From contig CALXCF010000006.1 of NCBI GenBank assembly GCA_944386755.1, forward strand, positions 1 to 64,000: a DNA stretch of 64,000 bases, read 5' to 3'. Source of the DNA: an uncultured Clostridia bacterium. GTDB taxonomy: Bacteria; Bacillota; Clostridia; TANB77; CAG-508. Made by a program: the position numbers and the translations under genes. Of the stretch, positions 1 to 8,102 are shown one piece after another. The notes under the pieces are model-generated. The model was not told the DNA's origin, searched no databases, and saw nothing but the letters and a program-made list of their open reading frames with translations. How positions within the stretch are numbered: the first letter of the stretch is position 1; every line of letters begins with the position of its first letter.

Positions 1-1626
1 ATTATCGTGCTTTTAATCCTAGCAGGAGTAAGTATTGCAACACTAACAGGAGAAAATGGAATACTAACAAGAGCAAATGATGCAAAAACAAGTACAGAGA
101 TAGCAGAAGAAAAAGAAAAAGTAGAATTGGCAACAGTTGCAGCATATACAGATGCAAAAGGAGGAGAATTGCAACAAAATGTTTTAGAACAAGAATTAGG
201 AAAATATTTTACTTCTGGGAAATATAATGTAACCCCAGGAACAAATGAAGATGGAACAGAAGGATATATAGTAACAATAACAGAAAATGACCAAAATGGA
301 AGAAAATATTTTGTAGATAAAAATGGAAATGTAACAGAATACACAGCAAAAGAACCAGAAGAGACACCAGAAGATGCAACAGTTACAGAATTATCACAAA
401 TGAAATATGGAGTAATAGAGATAGAATTTTTAACAGGAACAAGTTACAATGTTAACGATACCAAAGCACCAAATGATCCTAGCAATAATATGACAAGTGA
501 TATGAAAAAAGTATATTGGGAAAATGGAGAAGAAAAGGTAGAAGGAGAGTCAGCAGATTTTGATGCAAGTAAATGGTATAGTTATACAGCACAAACAGGA
601 GATACAACCGTAGAAGGAACAAGCCATTGGGCAAATGTAATTGTAACAAAAGATGGAGTAGAAAGTTATTTTGTATGGATACCAAGATATGCATATAGAA
701 TAATATATTTTGATTCACCAGATAATGAAAACGCATATAGAACTGGAACATTAACAGAAGAACAAGCTTTAGAAAATGGAAATATAGTAGGATATAGTGA
801 TGCAAGAGGAATAGTAACAGCAGATGGTAAGAAACCAACAGGAGTTGATTCTCAAACAGCAATATCAGTAAATAATAAATATTTTAAAACACATCCAGCA
901 TTTGAAGGAGATGTAAGTTATGGTGGATGGACAAATGAAGAAGGAAACCCACAAAAACTAGAAGGAATATGGGTGGCAAAATACGAAGCAAGTCAATTAA
1001 GTGGAACAAATACACCAAAGTTTGAACCAGGAGTAAGCAGTTGGAGAAGTATAACAATCGGAAATATGTATACTTATGCACAAGCATATAATCCAACACT
1101 AAATAGTCATTTAATGAAAAATAGTGAATGGGGAGCAGTAGCATATTTAACAGAAAGTAAATATGGAAGAAATGGAACAGAAATAACAATAAATAGCAAT
1201 AATGGTTATTATACAGCAGGAGCAAGTGGAGCAACACCAACAACAAATAAATTACAAAGTACAACAGGAAATGAATATGGAATTTATGACTTATCAGGAG
1301 GAGCATATGAATATGTAGCATCATATTATAACGGAAGTAACTCATTATCAAATGGAAGTTCATTTGCAAACAAAGGAGGAACAAGTACAAAATACGCAAC
1401 GGCATATATAGGAACAACAGCAAAAAGCAGTTATAAATATGGAGATGCAACATATGAAACAAGTGGATGGAATAGCGATTACGCCTACTTTGTGCGTTCG
1501 AGCTACCCTTTCTTCGTACGTGGGGGTTACTGTGACAGTACTTCTAATGCAGGGGTATTCTACTTCTTCTACAACAGTGGGAACGGTGGCAGCAGCAACG
1601 GTTTCCGTGTATGTCTCGCAGTATAG
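1..1626 (+). CDS. DGR variable target protein, pilin-like N-terminus (5' truncated by window)
   Basis: The reading frame is open from base 1, so the true start lies before the window. The first visible residues are a hydrophobic helix ending LILAGVSIATLTGENGIL followed by a charged helix, as in type IV pilin-like or pseudopilin proteins of Clostridia; this suggests secretion or display by a pilus-type apparatus. Residues about 130-539 form a formylglycine-enzyme-like/C-type lectin fold domain (GIYDLSGGAYEYVA near residue 425, GFRVCLAV at the end). The final 50 codons are the variable repeat of a diversity-generating retroelement. The role is probably binding of changing ligands at the surface. 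Avd and the reverse transcriptase lie downstream. The DGR target assignment is near certain; the pilin-like export route is inferred. Confidence 0.92.
   Translation: MIVLLILAGVSIATLTGENGILTRANDAKTSTEIAEEKEKVELATVAAYTDAKGGELQQNVLEQELGKYFTSGKYNVTPGTNEDGTEGYIVTITENDQNGRKYFVDKNGNVTEYTAKEPEETPEDATVTELSQMKYGVIEIEFLTGTSYNVNDTKAPNDPSNNMTSDMKKVYWENGEEKVEGESADFDASKWYSYTAQTGDTTVEGTSHWANVIVTKDGVESYFVWIPRYAYRIIYFDSPDNENAYRTGTLTEEQALENGNIVGYSDARGIVTADGKKPTGVDSQTAISVNNKYFKTHPAFEGDVSYGGWTNEEGNPQKLEGIWVAKYEASQLSGTNTPKFEPGVSSWRSITIGNMYTYAQAYNPTLNSHLMKNSEWGAVAYLTESKYGRNGTEITINSNNGYYTAGASGATPTTNKLQSTTGNEYGIYDLSGGAYEYVASYYNGSNSLSNGSSFANKGGTSTKYATAYIGTTAKSSYKYGDATYETSGWNSDYAYFVRSSYPFFVRGGYCDSTSNAGVFYFFYNSGNGGSSNGFRVCLAV
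1474..1623 (+). repeat. DGR variable repeat (VR)
   Basis: This 150-bp segment aligns without gaps to 1757-1906. From codon 2 to codon 48 I count 23 mismatches, and all 23 sit at template adenines (AAC to TAC, AGC or GGC; AAT to CGT; AAA to GTA). That is the signature of adenine-specific mutagenic retrohoming. Two mismatches lie beyond, in the last codons: a T/C difference in the CTT/CTC codon, as expected for an IMH versus IMH* end, and an A/G in the next codon. The repeat ends just before the target's TAG stop. Confidence 0.97.
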
Positions 1627-1756
1627 TAATGTGAAATCTGTTATCTGAGCAATGTAAAAACACAATAATAAGCATAAGAGAAACAGTAAAAGTAAATAAT
1701 AAGCACTTTTCGTTTTGAGCGAGAGCTTAAAGCGAAAAGCAGGGGTATACCTGTCA

Positions 1757-1906
1757 AACGATAACGCCAACTTTGTGAATTCGAACAACCCTTTCTTCAA
1801 ACGTGGGGGTAACTATAACAATACTTCTAATGCAGGAGTATTCAACTTCAACAACAACAATGGGAACAGTAACAGCAACAACGGTTTCCGTGTATGTCTT
1901 GCAATA
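1757..1906 (+). repeat. DGR template repeat (TR)
   Basis: An untranslated template 283 bp downstream of the VR. Its variable codons are dominated by AAC and AAT, which gives the widest amino-acid range when adenines mutate without creating stop codons. It is followed by an 8-bp inverted repeat (TATGGCAT 1905-1912, ATGCCATA 1957-1964), which may be part of the structured template RNA. It lies between the target gene and avd. Confidence 0.95.
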
Positions 1907-2092
1907 TGGCATAACATTATCAGATATATTTGTTCAAGGATAAATATAGAGTATATATGCCATACAAGGTATATTCCTTCCAATAGGTATAGATATTGGT
2001 AAAAATATAAATATAAAAGTATATTCTAGTATTTCATGTAATGATTAAGAACGAATATGCTTTTTCTTTTTTCTATTCTGGAAAGGATAAAA

Positions 2093-2461
2093 ATGTACAA
2101 GCCGAAGAAAACAGAAAGTAAATTGCTGATATATCAAAAATATGTAGATTTAATAGAATATGGATATAAGTTATTAATCAAGTATCCAAAATATGAAAAA
2201 TATGCCTTAGTAAGTGAAGTAAAAAGAAATATGTATCAGTCATTAAAATATATACTTTACGCTAATAAAATAGCAAATAAATATAACAGATTAGATATAT
2301 TAAACAGATTAGATGCTGAAATAGCAATGCAAAGTTTTTTAGTTAGATTTTCATACAAAAATAGATACATAAACACAAGTAACTACTATGAATGGTCAAA
2401 AAGACTAGAAGAAATAGGAAAGATATTGGGAGGATGGATAAAATCATGCCTAAAAGAGTAA
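2093..2461 (+). CDS. avd: DGR accessory variability protein Avd
   Basis: A 122-residue, lysine- and tyrosine-rich all-helical protein placed between TR and RT, the standard position of Avd. In known DGRs Avd forms a pentameric four-helix-bundle protein that binds the reverse transcriptase and template RNA and is needed for mutagenic cDNA synthesis. The start at 2093 is chosen because GAAAGGA lies just upstream; an upstream ATG at 2057 would add a poor hydrophobic leader. It overlaps the RT start, implying translational coupling. Confidence 0.88.
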   Translation: MYKPKKTESKLLIYQKYVDLIEYGYKLLIKYPKYEKYALVSEVKRNMYQSLKYILYANKIANKYNRLDILNRLDAEIAMQSFLVRFSYKNRYINTSNYYEWSKRLEEIGKILGGWIKSCLKE

Positions 2462-3468
2462 GTAACATCTTTAAAGAAAATATAACTTTTACAAAGCTAT
2501 TAGAAGCACATCATAAATGTAAGAAAAATAAAAGATTCAAAAAGCAAGTAATAGAATTTGAAATGAAATTAGAAAGTAATTTAATTCAGATAGGGAAAGA
2601 ATTATTAAATGGTACATACACTTTTTCAGAATATTTTGAATTTACAATATATGAACCAAAAGAAAGAAAAATAAAAACATTAAATTACAGAGATAGAGTA
2701 GTACAAACATGGTATGTAGAAAACTTTTTAAAACCATATTTTAAGCCTAGTTTCATAAATGATAGCTATGCATGTATAGAAGAAAAAGGAACACATAAGG
2801 CAGTAGAGCAAACACAAAAGTATTTACAAAAAGCAGATAGAAAATATAAAGAAGTATGGATATTAAAATGTGATATAAAAAAGTTCTTTTTTAATATTGA
2901 TAGAGAAATATTATTTAAGTTATTGAAACGAAAAATAAAAGATAAATACTTTTTAGAATTGAGTAAAAAGATAATATTTTATGATGAAGAAAAAGTAGGA
3001 ATACCAATTGGAAATTATACATCACAATACTATGCAAATATATACATGACAAAATTAGATAAATATATAAAAGAAGAATTAAGAATTAGATATTACACAA
3101 GATATATGGATGATTTTGTTTTAATAGTAAAGAGCAAAGAAAGGGCAAAAAAGAGTTTAGAAAAAATTAAAAAGTTTTTAGATGAAAATTTAAAATTAGA
3201 ATTAAACTCAAAAACTGCATATTTTAAACAAAATCAAGGAATAAATTACTGTGGTTTTAGAATATGGAAAACACATAGGCTGTTAAGAGAACAAAGCAAA
3301 AAGAAAATGAAAAGAAAGTTAAAGAATTTTCAAAAATTGTATAAAAAAGGAAAAATAGAATTACCATATATAACAGCTTGTATAAATTCATGGAAAGGGC
3401 ATGCCAAACATGCTAATAGTTATAATTTAGTAAATAAAATGTTAAATGAATTTGTTTTAACAAAATAA
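2446..3468 (+). CDS. DGR reverse transcriptase
   Basis: About 340 residues. RT motifs are visible in order: NYRDRVVQ, CDIKKFFFNID (first catalytic Asp), GIPIGNYTSQ (the DGR-type GxxxSQ form of motif 4) and RYMDDFVL (catalytic YxDD). There is no maturase or endonuclease domain, which separates it from group II intron RTs. The start at 2446 follows GGGAGG; an in-frame ATG at 2434 overlaps that site. It copies the TR RNA with errors at adenines and supplies the cDNA for VR replacement. A terminator follows directly. Confidence 0.96.
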   Translation: MPKRVSNIFKENITFTKLLEAHHKCKKNKRFKKQVIEFEMKLESNLIQIGKELLNGTYTFSEYFEFTIYEPKERKIKTLNYRDRVVQTWYVENFLKPYFKPSFINDSYACIEEKGTHKAVEQTQKYLQKADRKYKEVWILKCDIKKFFFNIDREILFKLLKRKIKDKYFLELSKKIIFYDEEKVGIPIGNYTSQYYANIYMTKLDKYIKEELRIRYYTRYMDDFVLIVKSKERAKKSLEKIKKFLDENLKLELNSKTAYFKQNQGINYCGFRIWKTHRLLREQSKKKMKRKLKNFQKLYKKGKIELPYITACINSWKGHAKHANSYNLVNKMLNEFVLTK

Positions 3469-3496
3469 AAAAACCCTTATAATAAAGGGATTTTTC
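3469..3496 (+). terminator. Rho-independent terminator after DGR RT
   Basis: CCCTT/AAGGG hairpin followed by TTTTT, directly after the RT stop codon. It closes the avd-RT transcript. Confidence 0.75.
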
Positions 3497-3564
3497 TAAA
3501 AAGTCCAATCAGAACTTCTCTTAGTAAGCCAAGGCCATAAGTTAAGAAAAATTTACATAACTTA

Positions 3565-3593
3565 TTGCCAACCTTCTATTTTTATGGTACAAT
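3565..3593 (+). promoter_or_regulatory. Sigma-A type promoter for the deaminase-like gene
   Basis: TTGCCA, 17-bp spacer, TACAAT. It lies 36 bp before the ATG at 3629, with GGAGG in between. Confidence 0.7.
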
Positions 3594-3628
3594 AAAAGAT
3601 AACATTTAAAAATGGAGGTTTTTATTTA

Positions 3629-6139
3629 ATGGAAAAATTAGTTTATTTCAACAAATTCTATTTAGACAAAGAAAAAGACATAATCGTAAATCTATACAAA
3701 TCAAAAAACGATGAATTAACATATGTCTTAGAAACTCCAAACCATAACACAGGAAACTTAATAACAAATTTAGCAAAAATATGCAATGTAGAAACAATAA
3801 AAAACAAAAATGATATGAAAATAATAAAAGGAGTTATTCCAGCAAGCATAAATGGAGACAATGAAGAAGTATACATTTTTAGATTAGGTGGAATTAAAAT
3901 CGCAAATATATATGAAGATAAAATAGAAATAAAAGCAAAAATTCCAGCAATCATAAAAACCCTAATGTCACAAACAAAAAACTATAAACTACCAATAGAA
4001 AAAAGCATAGTAAAAACATACATATTAAAAAAATCAAAATTCAGAACAGACTTACACACACATATGAATGCAAACCTATCACCAGACTGTCTAATCGCAT
4101 TAGGAATAGTACATCAAATAAAATACCCGTTATATTACATCAAAAAAATAAAACTAAAACTAACAAAAAAACAAGAAGAAAAAATATATAAACAAAGAGA
4201 AAAAGTGGAAGAAAAATTTAAAGACTCAGAATTAACAGGAAAATATCTAACAAGAAAAATAGATGATAACACATTCATAAACTTTGCAGACTTAATTCTA
4301 AATAACCTAGAAAACGCAGAATACAACATAGAAAAAATAAGAACAAGTCTAGCAATAATGAAAGATGGGCAAGCAGTTTTCACAAACTTAGAGAAATGCT
4401 ATATCTATAGATACATATTTGCAAAAGGAACAGCATCAGAACAAAAAGAAAAAATAGAATTAAAACCAGAATTAATTGAAAGAATACCAGAAAAAGATAT
4501 TGAAAAAATGGTATTCAAAATGCTAGAAGATAAAAAAGAAACAAGTCCATACAAAAACAACACATTAAGACAAGATAAGTTCTTATGGATTGCAAGAGAA
4601 TACAAAAAGCAAGGAATAAAATATGTAGAAATAGCAGACACTGACCTTTCAAAAAATAGTGAAAGAGCAATAAAATTATTACAAGAAGTACATTCAATAT
4701 TTCCACAAATAGAAAAAGAAACAGGAGTGAAAATAAGATTCCTATTTGCAATAAGAAGAATACCACTAACAATTATAAAAGACCAAAAAACAAGCAGTAC
4801 ATATTTAAAAGAAAATATCAACCTATTAAAAGCAGTAGCAAAAAGCCCATATGTTGTAGGAAGCGACTTCATTGGAGAAGAAATAAATGATATTTCAGAC
4901 TTAAAACCTGTAATTGAAGAAATTGTAAAATATGTTGAAAGCGAAGATAATAACTTTACAATAAGAATACATGCAGGAGAAAATGATAGCTTAAGAGATA
5001 ATGTTAGAAAATCAATTTTATGTGTAAAAGAATCAGTAAAAGAAGGACACAAAATGCCACAAGTTAGAATTGGACATGGGTTGTACACAGAAAATTTAAA
5101 TAGCCAAGCAGGAAAAGAATTAATAGAATTAATCAGAGAGAATGGAGTAATAATAGAATTTCAATTAACTTCAAACATCAGATTAAACAACTTAAGTGAC
5201 TTATCAAATCATCCAATAAAAACATTTCTAAAAAACGGAATAAAATGTGTCCAAGGAACAGATGGATGTGGAATGTATGGAACAGACACATTTGACGAAC
5301 AATTAGCATTGCACAATTTATTAGGTTTAACAGACAAAGACTTTGAAAAAATGAGAAAAGTCGAAGAAGAAGTGATTCAAAAAAGTGAAAAATATTTTGA
5401 AGAAAAAAGTAAGAAATTTAAAGAATTCTTAGATGATAGAACAATAGAAGAAGCAGTATTAGAATTAGAAGCAAAAAATACAAAAGAAACAGAAGAGCAA
5501 GAAGAGCTAAGAATAAATAGCAATTTAGAAACAGAAAAAGAATTAAAACAAAAAATTAAAAACTTGCCAACAGACAAAGTTCCTGTAATAATTGCAGGAG
5601 GAAGTTTCAATACTAAGGGTAGAGAAACAATACCAACAAAAGAAGGAATAAAAATTCTAAGAGAACTAATAGAAAATGTAGACAATAATAACATATATTT
5701 TGTAGTAGGACACAAAATGCAAGGATATGAAAAAGCAATTGTTGACATCTCAAAAGAATTAAACAAAAAATTTGAAATAGATGCAATTGTACCTAAAATG
5801 GTAACAGAAAAGGTGAAAAATAGACTACTAGATGAAAATGTAGATGGAATATGTATATCACCAGAAACAGAAGAGTTAGGAATATATAAAAGTTTTAACT
5901 ATGAAATATTTGAAAGAAGAAAATCAGTAGTCATAGCATTTGACGGAAATTCACCAGTATCAAACTTAGTACAAGAAGCAAAAAATGGAAAAGGAAAATC
6001 AAAAATATATGTTAATCAAGAAAACAATTTATTAAAAGAAAAAGCAGATTCACTAGAAGGATATGTAATACCTTTTGAAATGAAGGATAATATAGTAAAG
6101 AAAATTCTGGAAGATAACCCAGAATTAAAACAAGGATAG
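3629..6139 (+). CDS. Adenosine-deaminase-like amidohydrolase with C-terminal Rossmann/SLOG-like domain
   Basis: 836 residues, more than twice the usual adenosine deaminase length. The N-terminal ~130 residues are unrecognised. Residues about 140-600 carry the zinc deaminase signature: HTHMNANLSP (HxH), HAGEND (His/Glu), RIGHGLY (His) and QGTDGCGMYG (the Asp of the TDD motif), so it looks catalytically intact. After a charged linker, residues about 650-830 resemble a nucleotide-binding fold (IIAGGSF, FVVGHKMQGYEKA, AFDGNSPVSNLV), similar to SLOG/TIR-like sensor domains; that assignment is tentative. The deaminase presumably acts on adenosine or a modified nucleoside. The fusion suggests a regulated or defence-type nucleotide enzyme rather than plain salvage. 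It is monocistronic, with its own promoter. Confidence 0.8.
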   Translation: MEKLVYFNKFYLDKEKDIIVNLYKSKNDELTYVLETPNHNTGNLITNLAKICNVETIKNKNDMKIIKGVIPASINGDNEEVYIFRLGGIKIANIYEDKIEIKAKIPAIIKTLMSQTKNYKLPIEKSIVKTYILKKSKFRTDLHTHMNANLSPDCLIALGIVHQIKYPLYYIKKIKLKLTKKQEEKIYKQREKVEEKFKDSELTGKYLTRKIDDNTFINFADLILNNLENAEYNIEKIRTSLAIMKDGQAVFTNLEKCYIYRYIFAKGTASEQKEKIELKPELIERIPEKDIEKMVFKMLEDKKETSPYKNNTLRQDKFLWIAREYKKQGIKYVEIADTDLSKNSERAIKLLQEVHSIFPQIEKETGVKIRFLFAIRRIPLTIIKDQKTSSTYLKENINLLKAVAKSPYVVGSDFIGEEINDISDLKPVIEEIVKYVESEDNNFTIRIHAGENDSLRDNVRKSILCVKESVKEGHKMPQVRIGHGLYTENLNSQAGKELIELIRENGVIIEFQLTSNIRLNNLSDLSNHPIKTFLKNGIKCVQGTDGCGMYGTDTFDEQLALHNLLGLTDKDFEKMRKVEEEVIQKSEKYFEEKSKKFKEFLDDRTIEEAVLELEAKNTKETEEQEELRINSNLETEKELKQKIKNLPTDKVPVIIAGGSFNTKGRETIPTKEGIKILRELIENVDNNNIYFVVGHKMQGYEKAIVDISKELNKKFEIDAIVPKMVTEKVKNRLLDENVDGICISPETEELGIYKSFNYEIFERRKSVVIAFDGNSPVSNLVQEAKNGKGKSKIYVNQENNLLKEKADSLEGYVIPFEMKDNIVKKILEDNPELKQG

Positions 6140-6240
6140 TGCAATGGGGACGTGTTACTTTGCACTATTCAAGGAAAAAGGGACAGATTAACCTGTCCCT
6201 TTTGCATGCCTAAATGCATTTTGGGGCCGTCCCCATTGCA
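6140..6240. repeat. Palindromic GGGGACG-type element
   Basis: Ends are perfect 13-bp inverted repeats (TGCAATGGGGACG 6140-6152, CGTCCCCATTGCA 6228-6240). Inside are GGGACAGATTAACCTGTCCC (6180-6199) and TGCATGCCTAAATGCA hairpins. It is a non-coding, highly foldable element, MITE- or REP-like. Related GGGGACG fragments lie at 8162 and 10489-10672. Confidence 0.7.
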
Positions 6241-6332
6241 TTTTTTGGCAAAAAATTCCAATAAAAAAATAAATAAAAAACAAAAATATCCACATAATAA
6301 AAATATAAAAAAATAAAAAAGGAGGAAAAAAA

Positions 6333-7415
6333 GTGAAAAAAATACTAAGCATAATAATGGTAATAGCAATATTATCAACATGTCTATTTGTGAGTAAAGT
6401 AGAAGCAGCAACACCATTAAATTCAGTTACTTTGGATACCACTAAAGAAATAGTACATCCAGGCGAAACAGTAACACTAACCATCAACTTTGGAACAGAT
6501 TTAGGTGCATATACATTTGATATTGCATATGACAATAACCTATTAGAATATGTAAGTGCAGAAGGAGGAACACCAAGTGATAATGGAACAAGAGTAAGAG
6601 TAACATTTTATGATTCAACTGGAGGAACAGCACCTAGAACAAATATGAGCATTACATTTAAAGCGAAAGAAGGAATAATAACATCAAATCCAACAGATTT
6701 ATCAGTTACAGCCGAAGGTTTAGCAAATGCAGATGCATCAGTACAATATGATGATATAGGTGTACCAATTGTAAAAAACATAGTTGTAGAACCTATATAT
6801 CAAGATTATGATATTGAATTGACATATACAGGAGATGTAATTGAAAATGTTGAAAAAGAAATGACATTAAGAATATCATCAGCTTTAGGAAAAAATTATG
6901 AACATGCAAGAATAATAGCAGAAGCAACAACACCAAGTGGTGGACAAGTAACATTAAAAGGTACTGACGAACAACAATTAGAACATGACATTATCCAAAG
7001 CGGATGGGGAGATGCATCAGGATATGAAATAGGTGGACAAAATGTAGAAAAAGTTTTATCGCTTAGAGGACTATTTACAAAAGCAGGAGCATATACAATC
7101 AAAATAATATTAATAGATAGAGATTCATCAGATGCTGAAATTGTAAGCAAGACATTTAGTATAACAGCATTACCAGAACAAACAACAGAAAACGGTTCAA
7201 ATAACAATGGAAATATTGTTGGGAATACAACAGGAAATACGACTGAAGAAGGAAATCTACCTATGGAGGAAGAAGAAAATATAGTACAAAATGAACAAGC
7301 AGAAAACTTGCCACAAACATTGCCTAAAACAGGTAGAAACATCTTCATTCCAATCGTTGTAGTAATAATTGCAGTAACAAGTATTATCGCAGTCATGAAA
7401 AGAAAAAAAGGATAA
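6333..7415 (+). CDS. LPXTG-anchored cohesin-domain surface protein
   Basis: 360 residues with a GTG start 8 bases after GGAGG. A signal peptide (residues 1-26, cleavage after VEAA) is followed by a cohesin-like beta-sandwich (residues ~28-150: GETVTLTINFGTDLGAYTFD, then DNNLLEYVSAEGG). A second beta domain spans ~150-285, then a Gly/Asn/Glu-rich linker. The C-terminus is LPKTG, a hydrophobic helix and KRKKG, the classic sortase sorting signal. It is probably the wall anchor that binds the dockerin of the glucosaminidase encoded two genes downstream. The sortase gene follows 6 bp later. Confidence 0.87.
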   Translation: MKKILSIIMVIAILSTCLFVSKVEAATPLNSVTLDTTKEIVHPGETVTLTINFGTDLGAYTFDIAYDNNLLEYVSAEGGTPSDNGTRVRVTFYDSTGGTAPRTNMSITFKAKEGIITSNPTDLSVTAEGLANADASVQYDDIGVPIVKNIVVEPIYQDYDIELTYTGDVIENVEKEMTLRISSALGKNYEHARIIAEATTPSGGQVTLKGTDEQQLEHDIIQSGWGDASGYEIGGQNVEKVLSLRGLFTKAGAYTIKIILIDRDSSDAEIVSKTFSITALPEQTTENGSNNNGNIVGNTTGNTTEEGNLPMEEEENIVQNEQAENLPQTLPKTGRNIFIPIVVVIIAVTSIIAVMKRKKG

Positions 7416-7421
7416 TAAAAA

Positions 7422-8045
7422 ATGAATAACAAGAACAGAAGAAAATCAAAATATTTATTGTTTATTTTGATTTTATGCACTCTATTTTTTATATTATTCA
7501 ATATACAAACTGAAGAAAACAACAAAAACGGAACAACTATAGAAAAAGTCAATTCAAAATTGTACCAAAATTACCAAAGCGAAAATTTAGAAACACAACA
7601 ATCCACAACAAATAAAGAAAATGTGGAAAAAGAGCATATAGAAACTGAATTTAAGGGATATAAAGTATGTGCAAAATTAAATATTCCAATAATAAATTTA
7701 GAAACATACGTATTAGAAGAATATAGCAAACAAGCATTGCTAACATCAGTAACAAAATTTTATGGAGAAGAGCCAAACAAAGTAGGAAATTTTTGTATAG
7801 CAGGACACAATTATGGTCCAACAAATATGTTTCAAAACATTAAAAAACTAAAAGTGAATGATGAAATATATCTAACAGATACAAATGGCAACAAAATTAA
7901 ATATTTAATCTACGACATTTATACAGTATTACCAAACGAAACAGGATGTCTTTCCCAAAAAACCGATGGTAATACAGAACTAACTTTGATAACATGTACA
8001 CTTGATTCTGAAAGAAGAATTATAGTTAAAGCAACTAAGAATTAA
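7422..8045 (+). CDS. Sortase transpeptidase
   Basis: 207 residues: an N-terminal membrane helix (residues ~10-25), a linker, then the sortase barrel. The catalytic triad is visible: His in AGHNYG (~residue 126), Cys in LTLITCT (~190) and Arg in SERRIIV (~198). It cleaves LPXTG-type signals and joins proteins to the wall. Being 6 bp after the LPKTG protein, that protein is its likely dedicated substrate. The subclass is not certain from sequence alone. Confidence 0.9.
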   Translation: MNNKNRRKSKYLLFILILCTLFFILFNIQTEENNKNGTTIEKVNSKLYQNYQSENLETQQSTTNKENVEKEHIETEFKGYKVCAKLNIPIINLETYVLEEYSKQALLTSVTKFYGEEPNKVGNFCIAGHNYGPTNMFQNIKKLKVNDEIYLTDTNGNKIKYLIYDIYTVLPNETGCLSQKTDGNTELTLITCTLDSERRIIVKATKN

Positions 8046-8102
8046 AAATATAAGAAAAATTTTTCCAGCAAAGTTATGCACTAAGAGAGGAATGGTACAA
8101 AA

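Noticed and set aside
479..1462. Long minus-strand open frames across the DGR target gene
   Set aside because: They are low-complexity Leu/Tyr/His shadows of the AT-rich coding strand with no ribosome sites or recognisable domains.
1715..2002. Open frame through the template repeat
   Set aside because: It follows from the TR matching the coding VR; no ribosome site, and the TR acts as RNA template.
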